Assembly (NCBI GenBank): GCA_938021675.1
Contig: CALIFY010000018.1
Location: 62,001 to 126,000, forward strand
Length of the DNA stretch: 64,000 nucleotides
Source of the DNA: an uncultured Acidimicrobiales bacterium
GTDB lineage: Bacteria > Actinomycetota > Acidimicrobiia > Acidimicrobiales > SZUA-35
Reading direction: 5' to 3'
The notes beneath the pieces are model-generated. The model saw only the letters and a list, made by a program, of their open reading frames with translations. It searched no databases and was not told the DNA's origin. Shown in pieces: positions 54,034 to 62,080 of this stretch (positions are counted from its first letter, which is position 1; each line of letters starts with the position of its first letter). Position numbers and translations under genes: made by a program.

Positions 54034-55167
54034 CTATGCTCGGTCGGCCGCCAGGCCTCTCGTTGCAGAAAGGCTGACGGGAATGGGCTTGGAATGATCC
54101 GAGGTTTGGACTGGAACCGCGGAGGACCGGACGGCGCTCAACGCCTCGGTCCCTTTGCCCTTTACACACTCGGGGTCTGGTCCATCGAGTGGGATGCCGG
54201 TGAAGAACTTAGCCGCCATGCACCCTCCCTGACAGGCGTCGAACTGGCCGCAGCTTGCACACGCTCCGGCCGACTGAGGTTGACGTAGCTCGGTGAAGAG
54301 ATCCGACGAACGCCAGACGGTGGTGAAGCCGCCATCGTCGCGGACGTTTCCTGCTCGGAAATCGTCGTGGAGTACGAAGGGGCAGGCATACACGTCCCCG
54401 ACCGGGTCGATAAGACACACCACTCGGCCCGCTCCGCACATGTTGAGGCCTGGAAGGTTCTCATCGCCGAGCGCGTTGAGGTGGAAGAACGAATCGCCGG
54501 TCAGAACGTGTGGTCGGTCGAGCAGCCAGGAATACAGCTGTCGCTGCTGCGAGTCGGTCGGATGGAGTTTGTGCCAGGTATCGGCGCCCCGACCCGACGG
54601 CCGAAAGCGGGTGAGTCGAAGTTCGGCTCCGTAGCGATCGGCGAGACTGTCGAACGCGTCGAGCTGCGGCACGTTCTGCCTGGTCATGACGACGCTGATC
54701 TTGAATGGGCCAAATCCGGCCTCGGCCAGACGGTCCATAGCGGCGGTCGCCATAGCGAACGATCCCTCGCCTCGGACGGCGTCGTTGGTTGCGGCGTCGG
54801 CGCCGTCGATCGAGATCTGGATGTCGGTGTAGTCCATGGAGGCCAGACGGGCTGCATTGTCGTCGTCGATACGACTTCCGTTTGTTGAGAACTTCACGCC
54901 GACACCGTTGCTTGTGGCGTAGTCGAGTAGCTCGTAGAAATCGGGTCGGATCGTGGGCTCGCCGCCCCCGATGTTGACGTAGAAGACCTGGAGGGCCGAC
55001 ATTTCATCGATCACGTCTCGGGCCTCGGCGGTCGATAGTTCTCTCGGGTCGCGACGACCCGAAGAACTAAGACAGTGAATGCACGCCAGATTGCATGCAT
55101 AGGTGAGTTCCCAGGTCAGACAGATCGGAGCGTCGAGCCCCCGTTTGAGTTCATCGGTGAGGGGCAA
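54034..55167 (-). CDS. mftC: mycofactocin radical SAM maturase MftC
   Basis: The 377-residue radical SAM enzyme has the 4Fe-4S motif CNLACIHC (Cys25, Cys29, Cys32) and SAM-binding NIGGGEPTIRPDF. A C-terminal SPASM domain binds auxiliary clusters (CGAGRVVCLIDPVGDVYACPF, then CASCGQFDACQGGCMAAKFF). MftC decarboxylates the C-terminal Tyr of MftA and joins it to the preceding Val. The start overlaps the mftB end by 17 bases, in line with mftA-mftB-mftC order. The following gene starts 136 bases downstream. Confidence 0.95.
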   Translation of the reverse strand: MPLTDELKRGLDAPICLTWELTYACNLACIHCLSSSGRRDPRELSTAEARDVIDEMSALQVFYVNIGGGEPTIRPDFYELLDYATSNGVGVKFSTNGSRIDDDNAARLASMDYTDIQISIDGADAATNDAVRGEGSFAMATAAMDRLAEAGFGPFKISVVMTRQNVPQLDAFDSLADRYGAELRLTRFRPSGRGADTWHKLHPTDSQQRQLYSWLLDRPHVLTGDSFFHLNALGDENLPGLNMCGAGRVVCLIDPVGDVYACPFVLHDDFRAGNVRDDGGFTTVWRSSDLFTELRQPQSAGACASCGQFDACQGGCMAAKFFTGIPLDGPDPECVKGKGTEALSAVRSSAVPVQTSDHSKPIPVSLSATRGLAADRA

Positions 55168-55492
55168 TGGGCACCTCTTTCTCTCGCCGGTTCTCTCGGG
55201 TCGTCGACCTCGTGGCCGACACCGGTTCGAGGAAGTTGGACGTTGCGAGCGCGGTCAATGCTTTGGCAAAGGACGGCCATCGGTCCTGGTGGAGGCCGCA
55301 CGCGTCGAACGCCAGTCGGGGAGTGGGGTAGTCTTCGAGCGCCTGGACGAGACGTACCAGGTCGGGGGATCGGAGGAAGTGCAGCCGACGGTTGCCGTAG
55401 TGGTATGCCAGCGCTCCGAAGGGTTCGGGACGGAGGGCGACACGGGAGTGGAGGCGCCAGCGGCGACCGAGGTCGGTGCCCTGTTCTTGCAT
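55151..55492 (-). CDS. mftB: mycofactocin precursor chaperone MftB (PqqD-like)
   Basis: The 113-residue protein has the RRE/PqqD-like fold: WRLHSRVALRPEPFGALAYH and YGNRRLHFLRSPDLVRLVQAL. MftB binds MftA and delivers it to MftC. The ATG at 55492 lies 11 bases after the mftA stop. The 9 extra codons in frame upstream would overlap mftA and are rejected. The C-terminal 20 residues are charged and overlap mftC. Confidence 0.92.
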   Translation of the reverse strand: MQEQGTDLGRRWRLHSRVALRPEPFGALAYHYGNRRLHFLRSPDLVRLVQALEDYPTPRLAFDACGLHQDRWPSFAKALTALATSNFLEPVSATRSTTRENRREKEVPIAPHR

Positions 55493-55503
55493 CGACGGTC
55501 CGA

Positions 55504-55662
55504 TTAGTACACGCCACACATGCCGTCGATCGAGATTTCCTCGACCAACAACTCTTCATCCAGGAGGCGCTCGTCAGGCGACTCCGCCTCGGGATCGAGG
55601 CGCTGATCGGCGCCGACCGTACTATCGTCGGCCTCGGCCTGTTGTATCGGGTCAGTTTCCAC
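55504..55662 (-). CDS. mftA: mycofactocin precursor peptide MftA
   Basis: This 52-codon gene is too short for routine gene lists. The GTG at 55662 has GGAGG 4 bases upstream. The product is strongly acidic (METDPIQQAEADD, then LDEELLVEE) and ends ISIDGMCGVY, the invariant mycofactocin core. The terminal Val-Tyr is the part converted by MftC and released by MftE. mftB begins 11 bases later. It opens the biosynthetic operon, 107 bases after the alcohol dehydrogenase gene ends. Confidence 0.96.
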   Translation of the reverse strand: METDPIQQAEADDSTVGADQRLDPEAESPDERLLDEELLVEEISIDGMCGVY

Positions 55663-55769
55663 GGATCCTCCGCTCGGAGCGACGGCGGGCGATAGCGTCC
55701 GCTCGATTGCTCACTCCAGGGTAGCTTCCCGACTTGGCCTGGTCGAAGTGGCTACGCGAGTGGGTCGAT

Positions 55770-56933
55770 CTAGCGGAAATCGAAGCAGATCTTGATAGCG
55801 CCCCGAGGTCCCGCCGTTGCCGCGTGACGAAGCGCGTCTTCGTACTCTTCGAGCGGGTACGTAGCGGTCACCAAACGGTCGAGCTCTGCGCTGGAAACGA
55901 GTTCGGTGGCCAGTGAGAAACTGGTTCGATTCGAGCCGTCGGCCAACGTTTCGGTGCCATAGGTGTAGGCGCCGATGAGTTCGGTCTCGCGGTGCCAGAG
56001 CGCGGTCAGGTCGATCGAGACCCGCCCCGGCATCCCGACCAGTACGACCCGCCCGCGGGGCCGTGCCATGCCGATGGCCTCGTCTACCGACGATGCGCTC
56101 CCGACAGCATCGATGACCACGTCAGCACCGCGCGAGAGGTCGTCGCCGATCACAAAGCTGCCGGATATCCGCCGAACCGCTCGGGTCAACTCTTGAGGCG
56201 CCACCACCTGATCGGCGCCAAGAGACGTTGCTAACGCCTGCTGCTCCGGGTATTTGGCTCCTACCAGGATGGTGATATCGGGGTGCAGCTTCCGAAGGGC
56301 CGCCACCGCGACGAGTCCCATGGTGCCAGCGCCGAGCACCGCCACCGTCTGACCTGGCTCGACCTTGGCTTTGCATGCGGCATGAACACCGACCGCGGTG
56401 GGCTCGATCATGACCGCCGCTTCGTCGGACAGCTCATCTGGAATCGTGTGGAGTTGGGAACGGTGTGCGACGAATTCAGTCGACCAGCCGCCCCCGGTCG
56501 AGGCGCACGAGCCGGTTTGGATACCAGGCTCAAGGTCGCCGCCGACGAGGTGACGGTAGTCGTCTCCGTCGCCGGGAGCGGCGCCGGGAAATGGCGCGTC
56601 GAAACCTCTCGCTTCATGGCCGAGTACCGGCTCGAGCACGACTCGGGTGCCGTCGCCCAGGGTGCCGACCACCTCGTGACCTGGAATGAACGGAAACGAT
56701 ATCCATGGTTCGAAATAGCGGGATGATTTGCCGTCGACGGTGGCCAGGTCGGAGCCGCAGATACCGGCCAGGCGGGGTGTGACACGCTGCCAATCTGGGC
56801 CCGGCAGCTCGATCTCATCGACGTCGACGAGGGACAGCGGACCGGTGGTGGCGCCGCTTCCCGGTCGGATTCTGGCAGAGATGGCGGCGGCCGCGTAGCG
56901 GGCCTCCGAACGGTTGAACTCCAGTGCCTTCAC
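55770..56933 (-). CDS. zinc-type medium-chain alcohol dehydrogenase lacking the structural zinc cysteines
   Basis: The 387-residue MDR protein has catalytic zinc ligands in LAGICGSDLA (Cys) and FIPGHEVVG (His, Glu), and the NAD fold AVLGAGTMGLVAVAAL. A second part RISGSFVIGDDLSRGADVVIDAVG follows. The structural-zinc loop (about residues 105-130), normally four Cys, reads GHEARGFDAPFPGAAPGDGDDY and has no Cys, so that site is lost. Nicotinoprotein alcohol dehydrogenases are typical users of mycofactocin, and this gene lies directly upstream of mftA. Whether it is one is inferred only. TACGGT 7 nt before the GTG supports the start. Confidence 0.85.
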   Translation of the reverse strand: MKALEFNRSEARYAAAAISARIRPGSGATTGPLSLVDVDEIELPGPDWQRVTPRLAGICGSDLATVDGKSSRYFEPWISFPFIPGHEVVGTLGDGTRVVLEPVLGHEARGFDAPFPGAAPGDGDDYRHLVGGDLEPGIQTGSCASTGGGWSTEFVAHRSQLHTIPDELSDEAAVMIEPTAVGVHAACKAKVEPGQTVAVLGAGTMGLVAVAALRKLHPDITILVGAKYPEQQALATSLGADQVVAPQELTRAVRRISGSFVIGDDLSRGADVVIDAVGSASSVDEAIGMARPRGRVVLVGMPGRVSIDLTALWHRETELIGAYTYGTETLADGSNRTSFSLATELVSSAELDRLVTATYPLEEYEDALRHAATAGPRGAIKICFDFR

Positions 56934-56940
56934 CGCTCTT

Positions 56941-56946
56941 ACCGTA
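56941..56946 (-). promoter_or_regulatory. TANNNT -10 box of the alcohol dehydrogenase gene
   Basis: TACGGT on the minus strand, 7 nt before the GTG at 56933. It would drive the alcohol dehydrogenase and possibly the mycofactocin operon behind it. Confidence 0.4.
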
Positions 56947-57053
56947 CCGGTCGGCGCCCGCTCACCGGTACGTCATCGTGCCGCCGGCCGATGTGATCGG
57001 TCGGTCGGCGGTGGACGGCCGGACCATCGACCGTGGCTGTCACTGCCCTTCTC

Positions 57054-57059
57054 TAGTTT
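57054..57059 (+). promoter_or_regulatory. TANNNT -10 box of the small cysteine-protein gene
   Basis: TAGTTT lies exactly 6 nt before the ATG at 57066. It favours this ATG over the GTG at 57060 in the same frame. Confidence 0.45.
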
Positions 57060-57065
57060 GTGGAT

Positions 57066-57278
57066 ATGAGCTTTACCATTGATTGTGGGACGTGCATAGG
57101 CCGTTCGACATCGTCCTGTGACGACTGTGTCGTCACCTACCTGGTCGATCGTGAGCCGAATGAGGCTGTCGTCATAGACGTTGCAGAGTATTCTGCGCTT
57201 CGGCGGCTGCAATCGGCTGGCATGATCCCCGAGCTTCGCCACGACCGTTCGACGGTGCATACATCTGCGATCAGTTGA
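57066..57278 (+). CDS. small conserved protein with paired cysteines
   Basis: The 70-residue protein begins SFTIDCGTCIGRSTSSCDDCVVTYL, where CGTC and CDDC could form a metal or disulphide site. It continues ALRRLQSAGMIPELRH. Similar short proteins occur in actinobacteria and have no known role. It is the first plus-strand gene after the mycofactocin island, and queG follows 49 bases later. Confidence 0.7.
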   Translation: MSFTIDCGTCIGRSTSSCDDCVVTYLVDREPNEAVVIDVAEYSALRRLQSAGMIPELRHDRSTVHTSAIS

Positions 57279-57327
57279 CGGTGGTCTCTCGTGTCCGATT
57301 GCCTCCGCGAACTGGCAACCTGTACTG

Positions 57328-58551
57328 GTGGGCGATTCGAGGTTCCGCTCGGAGTCGCATTCGGACGCTGGTCTGGGTGCTGAGGTCGCAGATGCGGCCG
57401 GGCAGAGTGCTGCGGTGTCGACCGAACACGTGCTCAGCGTCGGCCGCGCCGCCGGCCTGACGTCCGTCGGTGTGGCGGCCGCCGACGTTCTCGAACCGGC
57501 TCGCACCGTCCTTCATCTTCGTAAAAAGCGTGGGTTGGCCGGTTCGATGCAGTTCACGTACCGCAACCCCGACCGGTCGACCAGCCCCGAAACGACCTTG
57601 CCTGGAGCCCGGTCACTGGTTGCCGGAGCGTTGTCGTACGCTCCATGGAAAGCACCGGGCAGCCCGTCACCCGATGGCCAGAGTTCACTGCCGTTACACG
57701 GTCGCGTGGCCCGCTATGCGTGGCGCGACCACTACGGCGCGCTGTCCGAGGCGTTGCAACCCATCGCTGACCTGCTGGAGGGGGCCGGCTATCGGGCCAA
57801 GATCGTGGCCGATTCCAATGCTCTGGTCGACCGCAACGTCGCTTGGTCGGCCGGGCTTGGCTGGTACGGCAAGAACAGCAACCTATTGTTGCCCGGATCT
57901 GGTAGTTGGTTCGTGCTTGGGGCGGTCGTGACCGATGCGGTCCTGACGCCGACCGGTCCGCCGGTCGCCGATGGCTGCGGTTCCTGTCGGCAATGCATCG
58001 ACGATTGTCCGACCGGAGCGATTCTGGCCCCGGGGGTTGTCGATGCCAACCGTTGCCTGGCCTGGCTAGTCCAAGGGCCGGGACCGATCCCGGTCGAGTT
58101 TCGCCCGGCGATTGGCGACCGGCTCTACGGGTGCGACGACTGCCAGGAAGTCTGTCCCCCGAACCGTGCCATCGATCGATCGATCAGCCATCAGACGATC
58201 GAAGAGGCAGACCAAGCCAACGTCGATCTCGTATGGGTGCTCACCGCCGGCGACGATGAGATCCTCGATCGTCACGGCCGATGGTATATCGCCGGCCGCG
58301 ACGTCGATATTATTCGGCGCACGGCGTTGGTGGCCATTGGCAACGTGGCCACACCGCCCGACGATCAGATCGCCGCCCTGATCGGCCGCTATCTCCGCCA
58401 CGACGAACCGATGTTGCGAGGCCATGCGGTGTGGGCCGCCCGCCGGCTCGGTTGTACCGACCAGCTGTCCGCCGTCGCCGCTGATCCGGAGGTGTCGGGC
58501 GACATGGCCGCCGAGGTGGAGCCCCGATTCGCGCCTGAGGCGTGGCGATGA
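57328..58551 (+). CDS. queG: epoxyqueuosine reductase QueG
   Basis: The protein has up to 407 residues. It has a cobalamin-binding N-terminal domain (VGVAAADVLEPARTVLH, SMQFTYRNPDRS, VDRNVAWSAGLGWYGKNSNLL), two 4Fe-4S motifs (CGSCRQCIDDCPTGA and YGCDDCQEVCPPN) and a C-terminal HEAT-like repeat (RRTALVAIGNVA, RGHAVWAARRLG). It reduces epoxyqueuosine in tRNA to queuosine. About 40 N-terminal residues precede the usual family start, so the GTG at 57328 may be too far upstream. It overlaps the next gene as ATGA. Confidence 0.93.
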   Translation: MGDSRFRSESHSDAGLGAEVADAAGQSAAVSTEHVLSVGRAAGLTSVGVAAADVLEPARTVLHLRKKRGLAGSMQFTYRNPDRSTSPETTLPGARSLVAGALSYAPWKAPGSPSPDGQSSLPLHGRVARYAWRDHYGALSEALQPIADLLEGAGYRAKIVADSNALVDRNVAWSAGLGWYGKNSNLLLPGSGSWFVLGAVVTDAVLTPTGPPVADGCGSCRQCIDDCPTGAILAPGVVDANRCLAWLVQGPGPIPVEFRPAIGDRLYGCDDCQEVCPPNRAIDRSISHQTIEEADQANVDLVWVLTAGDDEILDRHGRWYIAGRDVDIIRRTALVAIGNVATPPDDQIAALIGRYLRHDEPMLRGHAVWAARRLGCTDQLSAVAADPEVSGDMAAEVEPRFAPEAWR

Positions 58552-59711
58552 AACGGAGCTTGTTGGTCACAAACGATTTCCCGCCGAAGATCGGCGGCAT
58601 TCAGAACTACCTGTGGGAGCTGTGGCGTCGGTTACCCGAAGGATCGGCCGCGGTGTACGCCACCCCGTATCGCGGTGCTGCAGCGTTCGACGTTGCACAA
58701 CCCTTTCCCATCGAACGCTCACCGGAACCGGTATTGCTCCCGTACCCCTGGTTGAGGTCGAGAATACGACGCGAGGCCCGCAGAGTCGGTGCTGAGATCG
58801 TGATCTTAGATCCCGCCGTACCGTTGGGGATCATCGGACCAACCCTCGGCATACCGTTTGGGGTGGTGCTCCACGGGGCGGAGGTCACGATCCCCGGGCG
58901 GCTTCCGGTTCTTCGTTCGTTGCTTGGGCGCACCCTACGTTCGTCGTCGCTTGTCATATCGGCCGGCGAGTATGCGCTGGCCGAAGCCGAACGATGTGCT
59001 GGGCGCTCGTTGCCATCGGTGGTGATCCCGCCCGGTGTGGATCTCGAACGGTTTCGCCCCGCCGACGATCAGGAGAGAACTGAGCTGCGGAGGCGCTTCG
59101 GGATCGGTGGCGGCGATGTTGCCCTGGCGGTGGTAACGAGGCTGGTGCCGCGAAAGGGTATGGACACCCTGGTGCGAGCGGCCGCTGCGGTCGCCGACAG
59201 GCGAAAATCGGGTGTCGGCGGCGCTGGGTTGACCGTCCTAATCGGCGGGGCCGGTCGTCAACAAGCCGAGTTGCGGCGACTAATCGAAGCCACCGGAGCC
59301 CCCGTCCGTCTGCTCGGGCGGTTATCCGACGGCGATGTCGCCGATCTCTATCGTGCCGCTGATCTGATGGCCATGCCGTGTAACGAACGGTGGTTTGGGC
59401 TTGAACAGGAAGGGTTCGGAATCGTATTTCTCGAAGCGGCAGCGTGCGGGATTCCCCAGATAGCCGGCCGATCCGGCGGGGCACAGGAGGCTGTTTCTAA
59501 AGGGTTGACAGGTCTGGTGGTCGACCATCCGAACGATCCTCAGTCGGTGGCCGACGCCATCGAGGCAGTGCTTGACGACCCGGTCCGCCGGGCTGAGATG
59601 GGTAAGGCCGCCCGTCGCCGGGTGGTCGAGGACTTCGACTACCAAGTCTTGGCCAACCGGCTCCATTCGACCATACAGAGCGCTGCGAGTATCGAGCCGG
59701 AGGTATCGTAG
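58548..59711 (+). CDS. GT4 glycosyltransferase, PimB-like
   Basis: The 387-residue GT-B enzyme has VTNDFPPKIGGIQNYLWEL at the N-terminus and VVIPPGVDLERFRPADD in the linker. The donor-site motif EQEGFGIVFLEAAACGIPQIAGRSGG (EX7E) lies in the C-terminal half, which ends DPVRRAEMGKAARRRVVEDF. It resembles actinobacterial PimB mannosyltransferases for phosphatidylinositol mannosides. It begins inside the queG stop (ATGA). The preceding GTG is not favoured. Confidence 0.88.
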   Translation: MKRSLLVTNDFPPKIGGIQNYLWELWRRLPEGSAAVYATPYRGAAAFDVAQPFPIERSPEPVLLPYPWLRSRIRREARRVGAEIVILDPAVPLGIIGPTLGIPFGVVLHGAEVTIPGRLPVLRSLLGRTLRSSSLVISAGEYALAEAERCAGRSLPSVVIPPGVDLERFRPADDQERTELRRRFGIGGGDVALAVVTRLVPRKGMDTLVRAAAAVADRRKSGVGGAGLTVLIGGAGRQQAELRRLIEATGAPVRLLGRLSDGDVADLYRAADLMAMPCNERWFGLEQEGFGIVFLEAAACGIPQIAGRSGGAQEAVSKGLTGLVVDHPNDPQSVADAIEAVLDDPVRRAEMGKAARRRVVEDFDYQVLANRLHSTIQSAASIEPEVS

Positions 59712-59713
59712 GT

Positions 59714-60184
59714 GTGGTGACGAACCAAGTTCAGCACACGACGTCATCGGTCACCGTGTCGGCGTCGGTCGAAGAATGTTACGAAGTCGGCATAGATGTG
59801 GAGGCTTACCCCGAGTGGGTGGAGGGGCTTCAGTCGGCCTCCATCGAATCGGTTGACTCCGACGGCAACCCGGCCACGGTCCGGTTCGAGGCAGAAGGGC
59901 TCGGACGGCGATCGAGTTACCTGTTGGCCTACGACCTCAGCGGCGCCCCGCACGAGTTGGCCTGGAGCCTCGTCGAGGGTGATCTGACGCGTGAGATCGA
60001 GGGCCGGTACCGGTTCCACGATCTGACGGGGGAAGAACCAGAGCCGGTCACCGAGGTCGACTACGAGCTATCTATCGACCTCGCCGTGCCACTTCCTGGT
60101 TTCGTGAAACGGCGGGCGGAGGACAAAATAGTTTCGTCTGCCCTTCGTAGATTCAAACAGCGGGTGGAGTCCCGCCCCGAGTAG
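59714..60184 (+). CDS. SRPBCC / polyketide-cyclase-like lipid-binding domain protein
   Basis: The 156-residue single-domain protein is of SRPBCC fold: CYEVGIDVEAYPEWVEGLQ, SSYLLAYDLSGAPHELAWSL, and FVKRRAEDKIVSSALRRFKQ at the C-terminal helix. Such domains bind lipids or other hydrophobic ligands. It starts 2 bases after the glycosyltransferase stop and is probably in one operon with it. Confidence 0.8.
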   Translation: MVTNQVQHTTSSVTVSASVEECYEVGIDVEAYPEWVEGLQSASIESVDSDGNPATVRFEAEGLGRRSSYLLAYDLSGAPHELAWSLVEGDLTREIEGRYRFHDLTGEEPEPVTEVDYELSIDLAVPLPGFVKRRAEDKIVSSALRRFKQRVESRPE

Positions 60185-60292
60185 GGATGGAGAAACCGGT
60201 CAGAACGAATTCTGACCCGTTTCTCACGATCGGGATGCGTTGGATTCCGGTTCGTGCTTGAGTTCACCAGTCGAGGTGTCGACATCACATGT

Positions 60293-61981
60293 ATGCGGTT
60301 TCTGCGCCTCGATTTCCGGGATGATTTGAACAGTATCGATCTTCATCCCCTGGTGACGGTAGTAACGTCTCTTGATTCTGACCACCAACGGCAACTGTTG
60401 CAGGCGGTCCGGCGCTTAGCGTCGGGCACCGCCGTCGGTCTCCGGGGACTCGTTCAACACGAAGGCCTGCTTGTCGAACTCGACGCAGGGAGCGCTGACC
60501 TGCTCGGCACTCCGCCGACGTCGGCCGACGTTCTCGTCTATCTCGACAACGCGACGGACGCTGCCGGTCTGGTCGCCCTTCGAGCCGAGATCGACCAGTG
60601 GGAACGCCAAGCTGAGTTCGATGCGGTGGTGGTCGAGGAGATCCGGGCCAATCTCGATCTGGCGGCCAAAGCCTCGGCTGCGAGACTGCGTCGACAGATC
60701 GATCCAGAAAACGACGACTCTTCGACGACCAACGCGGCCGATCTTCGGCTCGGTGCCGTTCGTTCAGCGTACGATCGGCTGTTGGCGACAGATCGGACTT
60801 TTACCGACGCCGACCCTGATCTTGTAGCTGTGGTGGAACGGTGGGACGACTACGTACGCCGGGCCGACGACAACGAAGAGCATCTCTCCAAGCTGGCCAG
60901 GCGGGTTTCGGTCGCCGAGGCCGATCTGTCGATGCGCCGAAAGGAGATGATGAAAGCGGATGAGGAGGCACAACCGGTCGTTCTCACCGCAGACGAGGAG
61001 GCTCGGCTTGAGATCTTGGCCGACCCCTCGACCGATCCCACGAGAAAGGGTCGCCGAAAAAACAGCCTGTCGGAGGAGGAAGAGGAGGAGATGCGGGCAC
61101 TGCTGGCCAAGGTTGGCGCAGAGAGCTGGACCGCGTTCTCAGTCCAGCGGCTATCACCGGCCGTAGCTCCGGAGAAAAAGTCGGCGTTAGAGCGTGCGAC
61201 CAAGGCGATGTCTGAAGCAGAACAGACGCTGATCAACGCTCGGGATGAGCGCGATGCTGACGAGACCGCTTCGTTGCTCAACGATGAGCTTGAAGAGATC
61301 AAGAACGACGCTCGCCCGTACCTTGGGGTTCTCGTGCCGACCGATATCGGATCAGCGCTACGCGACCAGATCCAGATCGTAGACAACCCCGAGTGGAGCG
61401 ACGCCTTGCGAGCACTCCGCGACACGCTGGCCGCGAACGACGTCCGACCGACCGGTGGCATCGAACCGGACGAGATTATCGAGTGGACGAAGTCGTGGAT
61501 CAGCCAGGAAAGCGAACCGCATGATCGTCGAGCCGGGGACACAAAGGCGATCAGCGACCCTGTGGCTGCGTTGGCGGAACGGACTCGTGCCCTGGCTCAA
61601 CACGATCGAGCTGTCGCTCGCCTCGATGCCGCCGAACAACGAGCGGCTGACTCTGCCAAGCGCCTGGCCGATCTTCGAAAGAGTCAGGAGACCTGGTCGG
61701 AACGTCCACCGATCACCAATGCCGCAGAGGTGATGGAGCGGGTCAATCCTGTGGTGGAACAGTCGATCGCCGACGCCGGCGGTGCCGTCCCTATTGTTCT
61801 CATCGGCGACTTCAACGATGTTCCGGACGCCGAGACCGTCACGTTAATGGCCGAACTCGAATCGCTGGGCAGTCAGCTTCAGGTCATCGTGGTCACCCAA
61901 CGAGCCGAGGTGGCCCGATGGGCCATGGATGCCGGCCTCGAACGAGCGGGGATATGCCGAGGGGTTAAGGCATTGATCTGA
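60293..61981 (+). CDS. SMC/RecN-like coiled-coil protein without Walker A motif
   Basis: The 562-residue protein begins MRFLRLDFRDDLNSIDLHPL, like the first strands of SMC/RecF-type ATPases. Where the P-loop should be it reads VVTSLDSDHQRQLLQAV, with no GxxxxGKS. The middle consists of long charged helices (about residues 110-480) with an acidic KKG-rich hinge. The end PIVLIGDFNDVPDAETVTLMAEL, then LQVIVVTQRAEVARWAMD, matches the Walker B/D-loop and H-loop region of such ATPases. It is probably a non-catalytic partner or degenerate member. The ATG at 60293 is chosen over the longer TTG frame. Confidence 0.6.
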   Translation: MRFLRLDFRDDLNSIDLHPLVTVVTSLDSDHQRQLLQAVRRLASGTAVGLRGLVQHEGLLVELDAGSADLLGTPPTSADVLVYLDNATDAAGLVALRAEIDQWERQAEFDAVVVEEIRANLDLAAKASAARLRRQIDPENDDSSTTNAADLRLGAVRSAYDRLLATDRTFTDADPDLVAVVERWDDYVRRADDNEEHLSKLARRVSVAEADLSMRRKEMMKADEEAQPVVLTADEEARLEILADPSTDPTRKGRRKNSLSEEEEEEMRALLAKVGAESWTAFSVQRLSPAVAPEKKSALERATKAMSEAEQTLINARDERDADETASLLNDELEEIKNDARPYLGVLVPTDIGSALRDQIQIVDNPEWSDALRALRDTLAANDVRPTGGIEPDEIIEWTKSWISQESEPHDRRAGDTKAISDPVAALAERTRALAQHDRAVARLDAAEQRAADSAKRLADLRKSQETWSERPPITNAAEVMERVNPVVEQSIADAGGAVPIVLIGDFNDVPDAETVTLMAELESLGSQLQVIVVTQRAEVARWAMDAGLERAGICRGVKALI

Positions 61982-62067
61982 CCACGACCTTGGCCGGGGT
62001 TCGGGCATCGGTCCGCCCCCCGGTCGATGGTGTGATGTTTTGCCACGGAATGCTTCGCCGGCGACCG

Positions 62068-62073
62068 TAAGCT
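62068..62073 (+). promoter_or_regulatory. TANNNT -10 box of the ROK kinase gene
   Basis: TAAGCT lies 7 nt before the ATG at 62081, close to the leaderless spacing. Confidence 0.4.
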
Positions 62074-62080
62074 CGTGACC

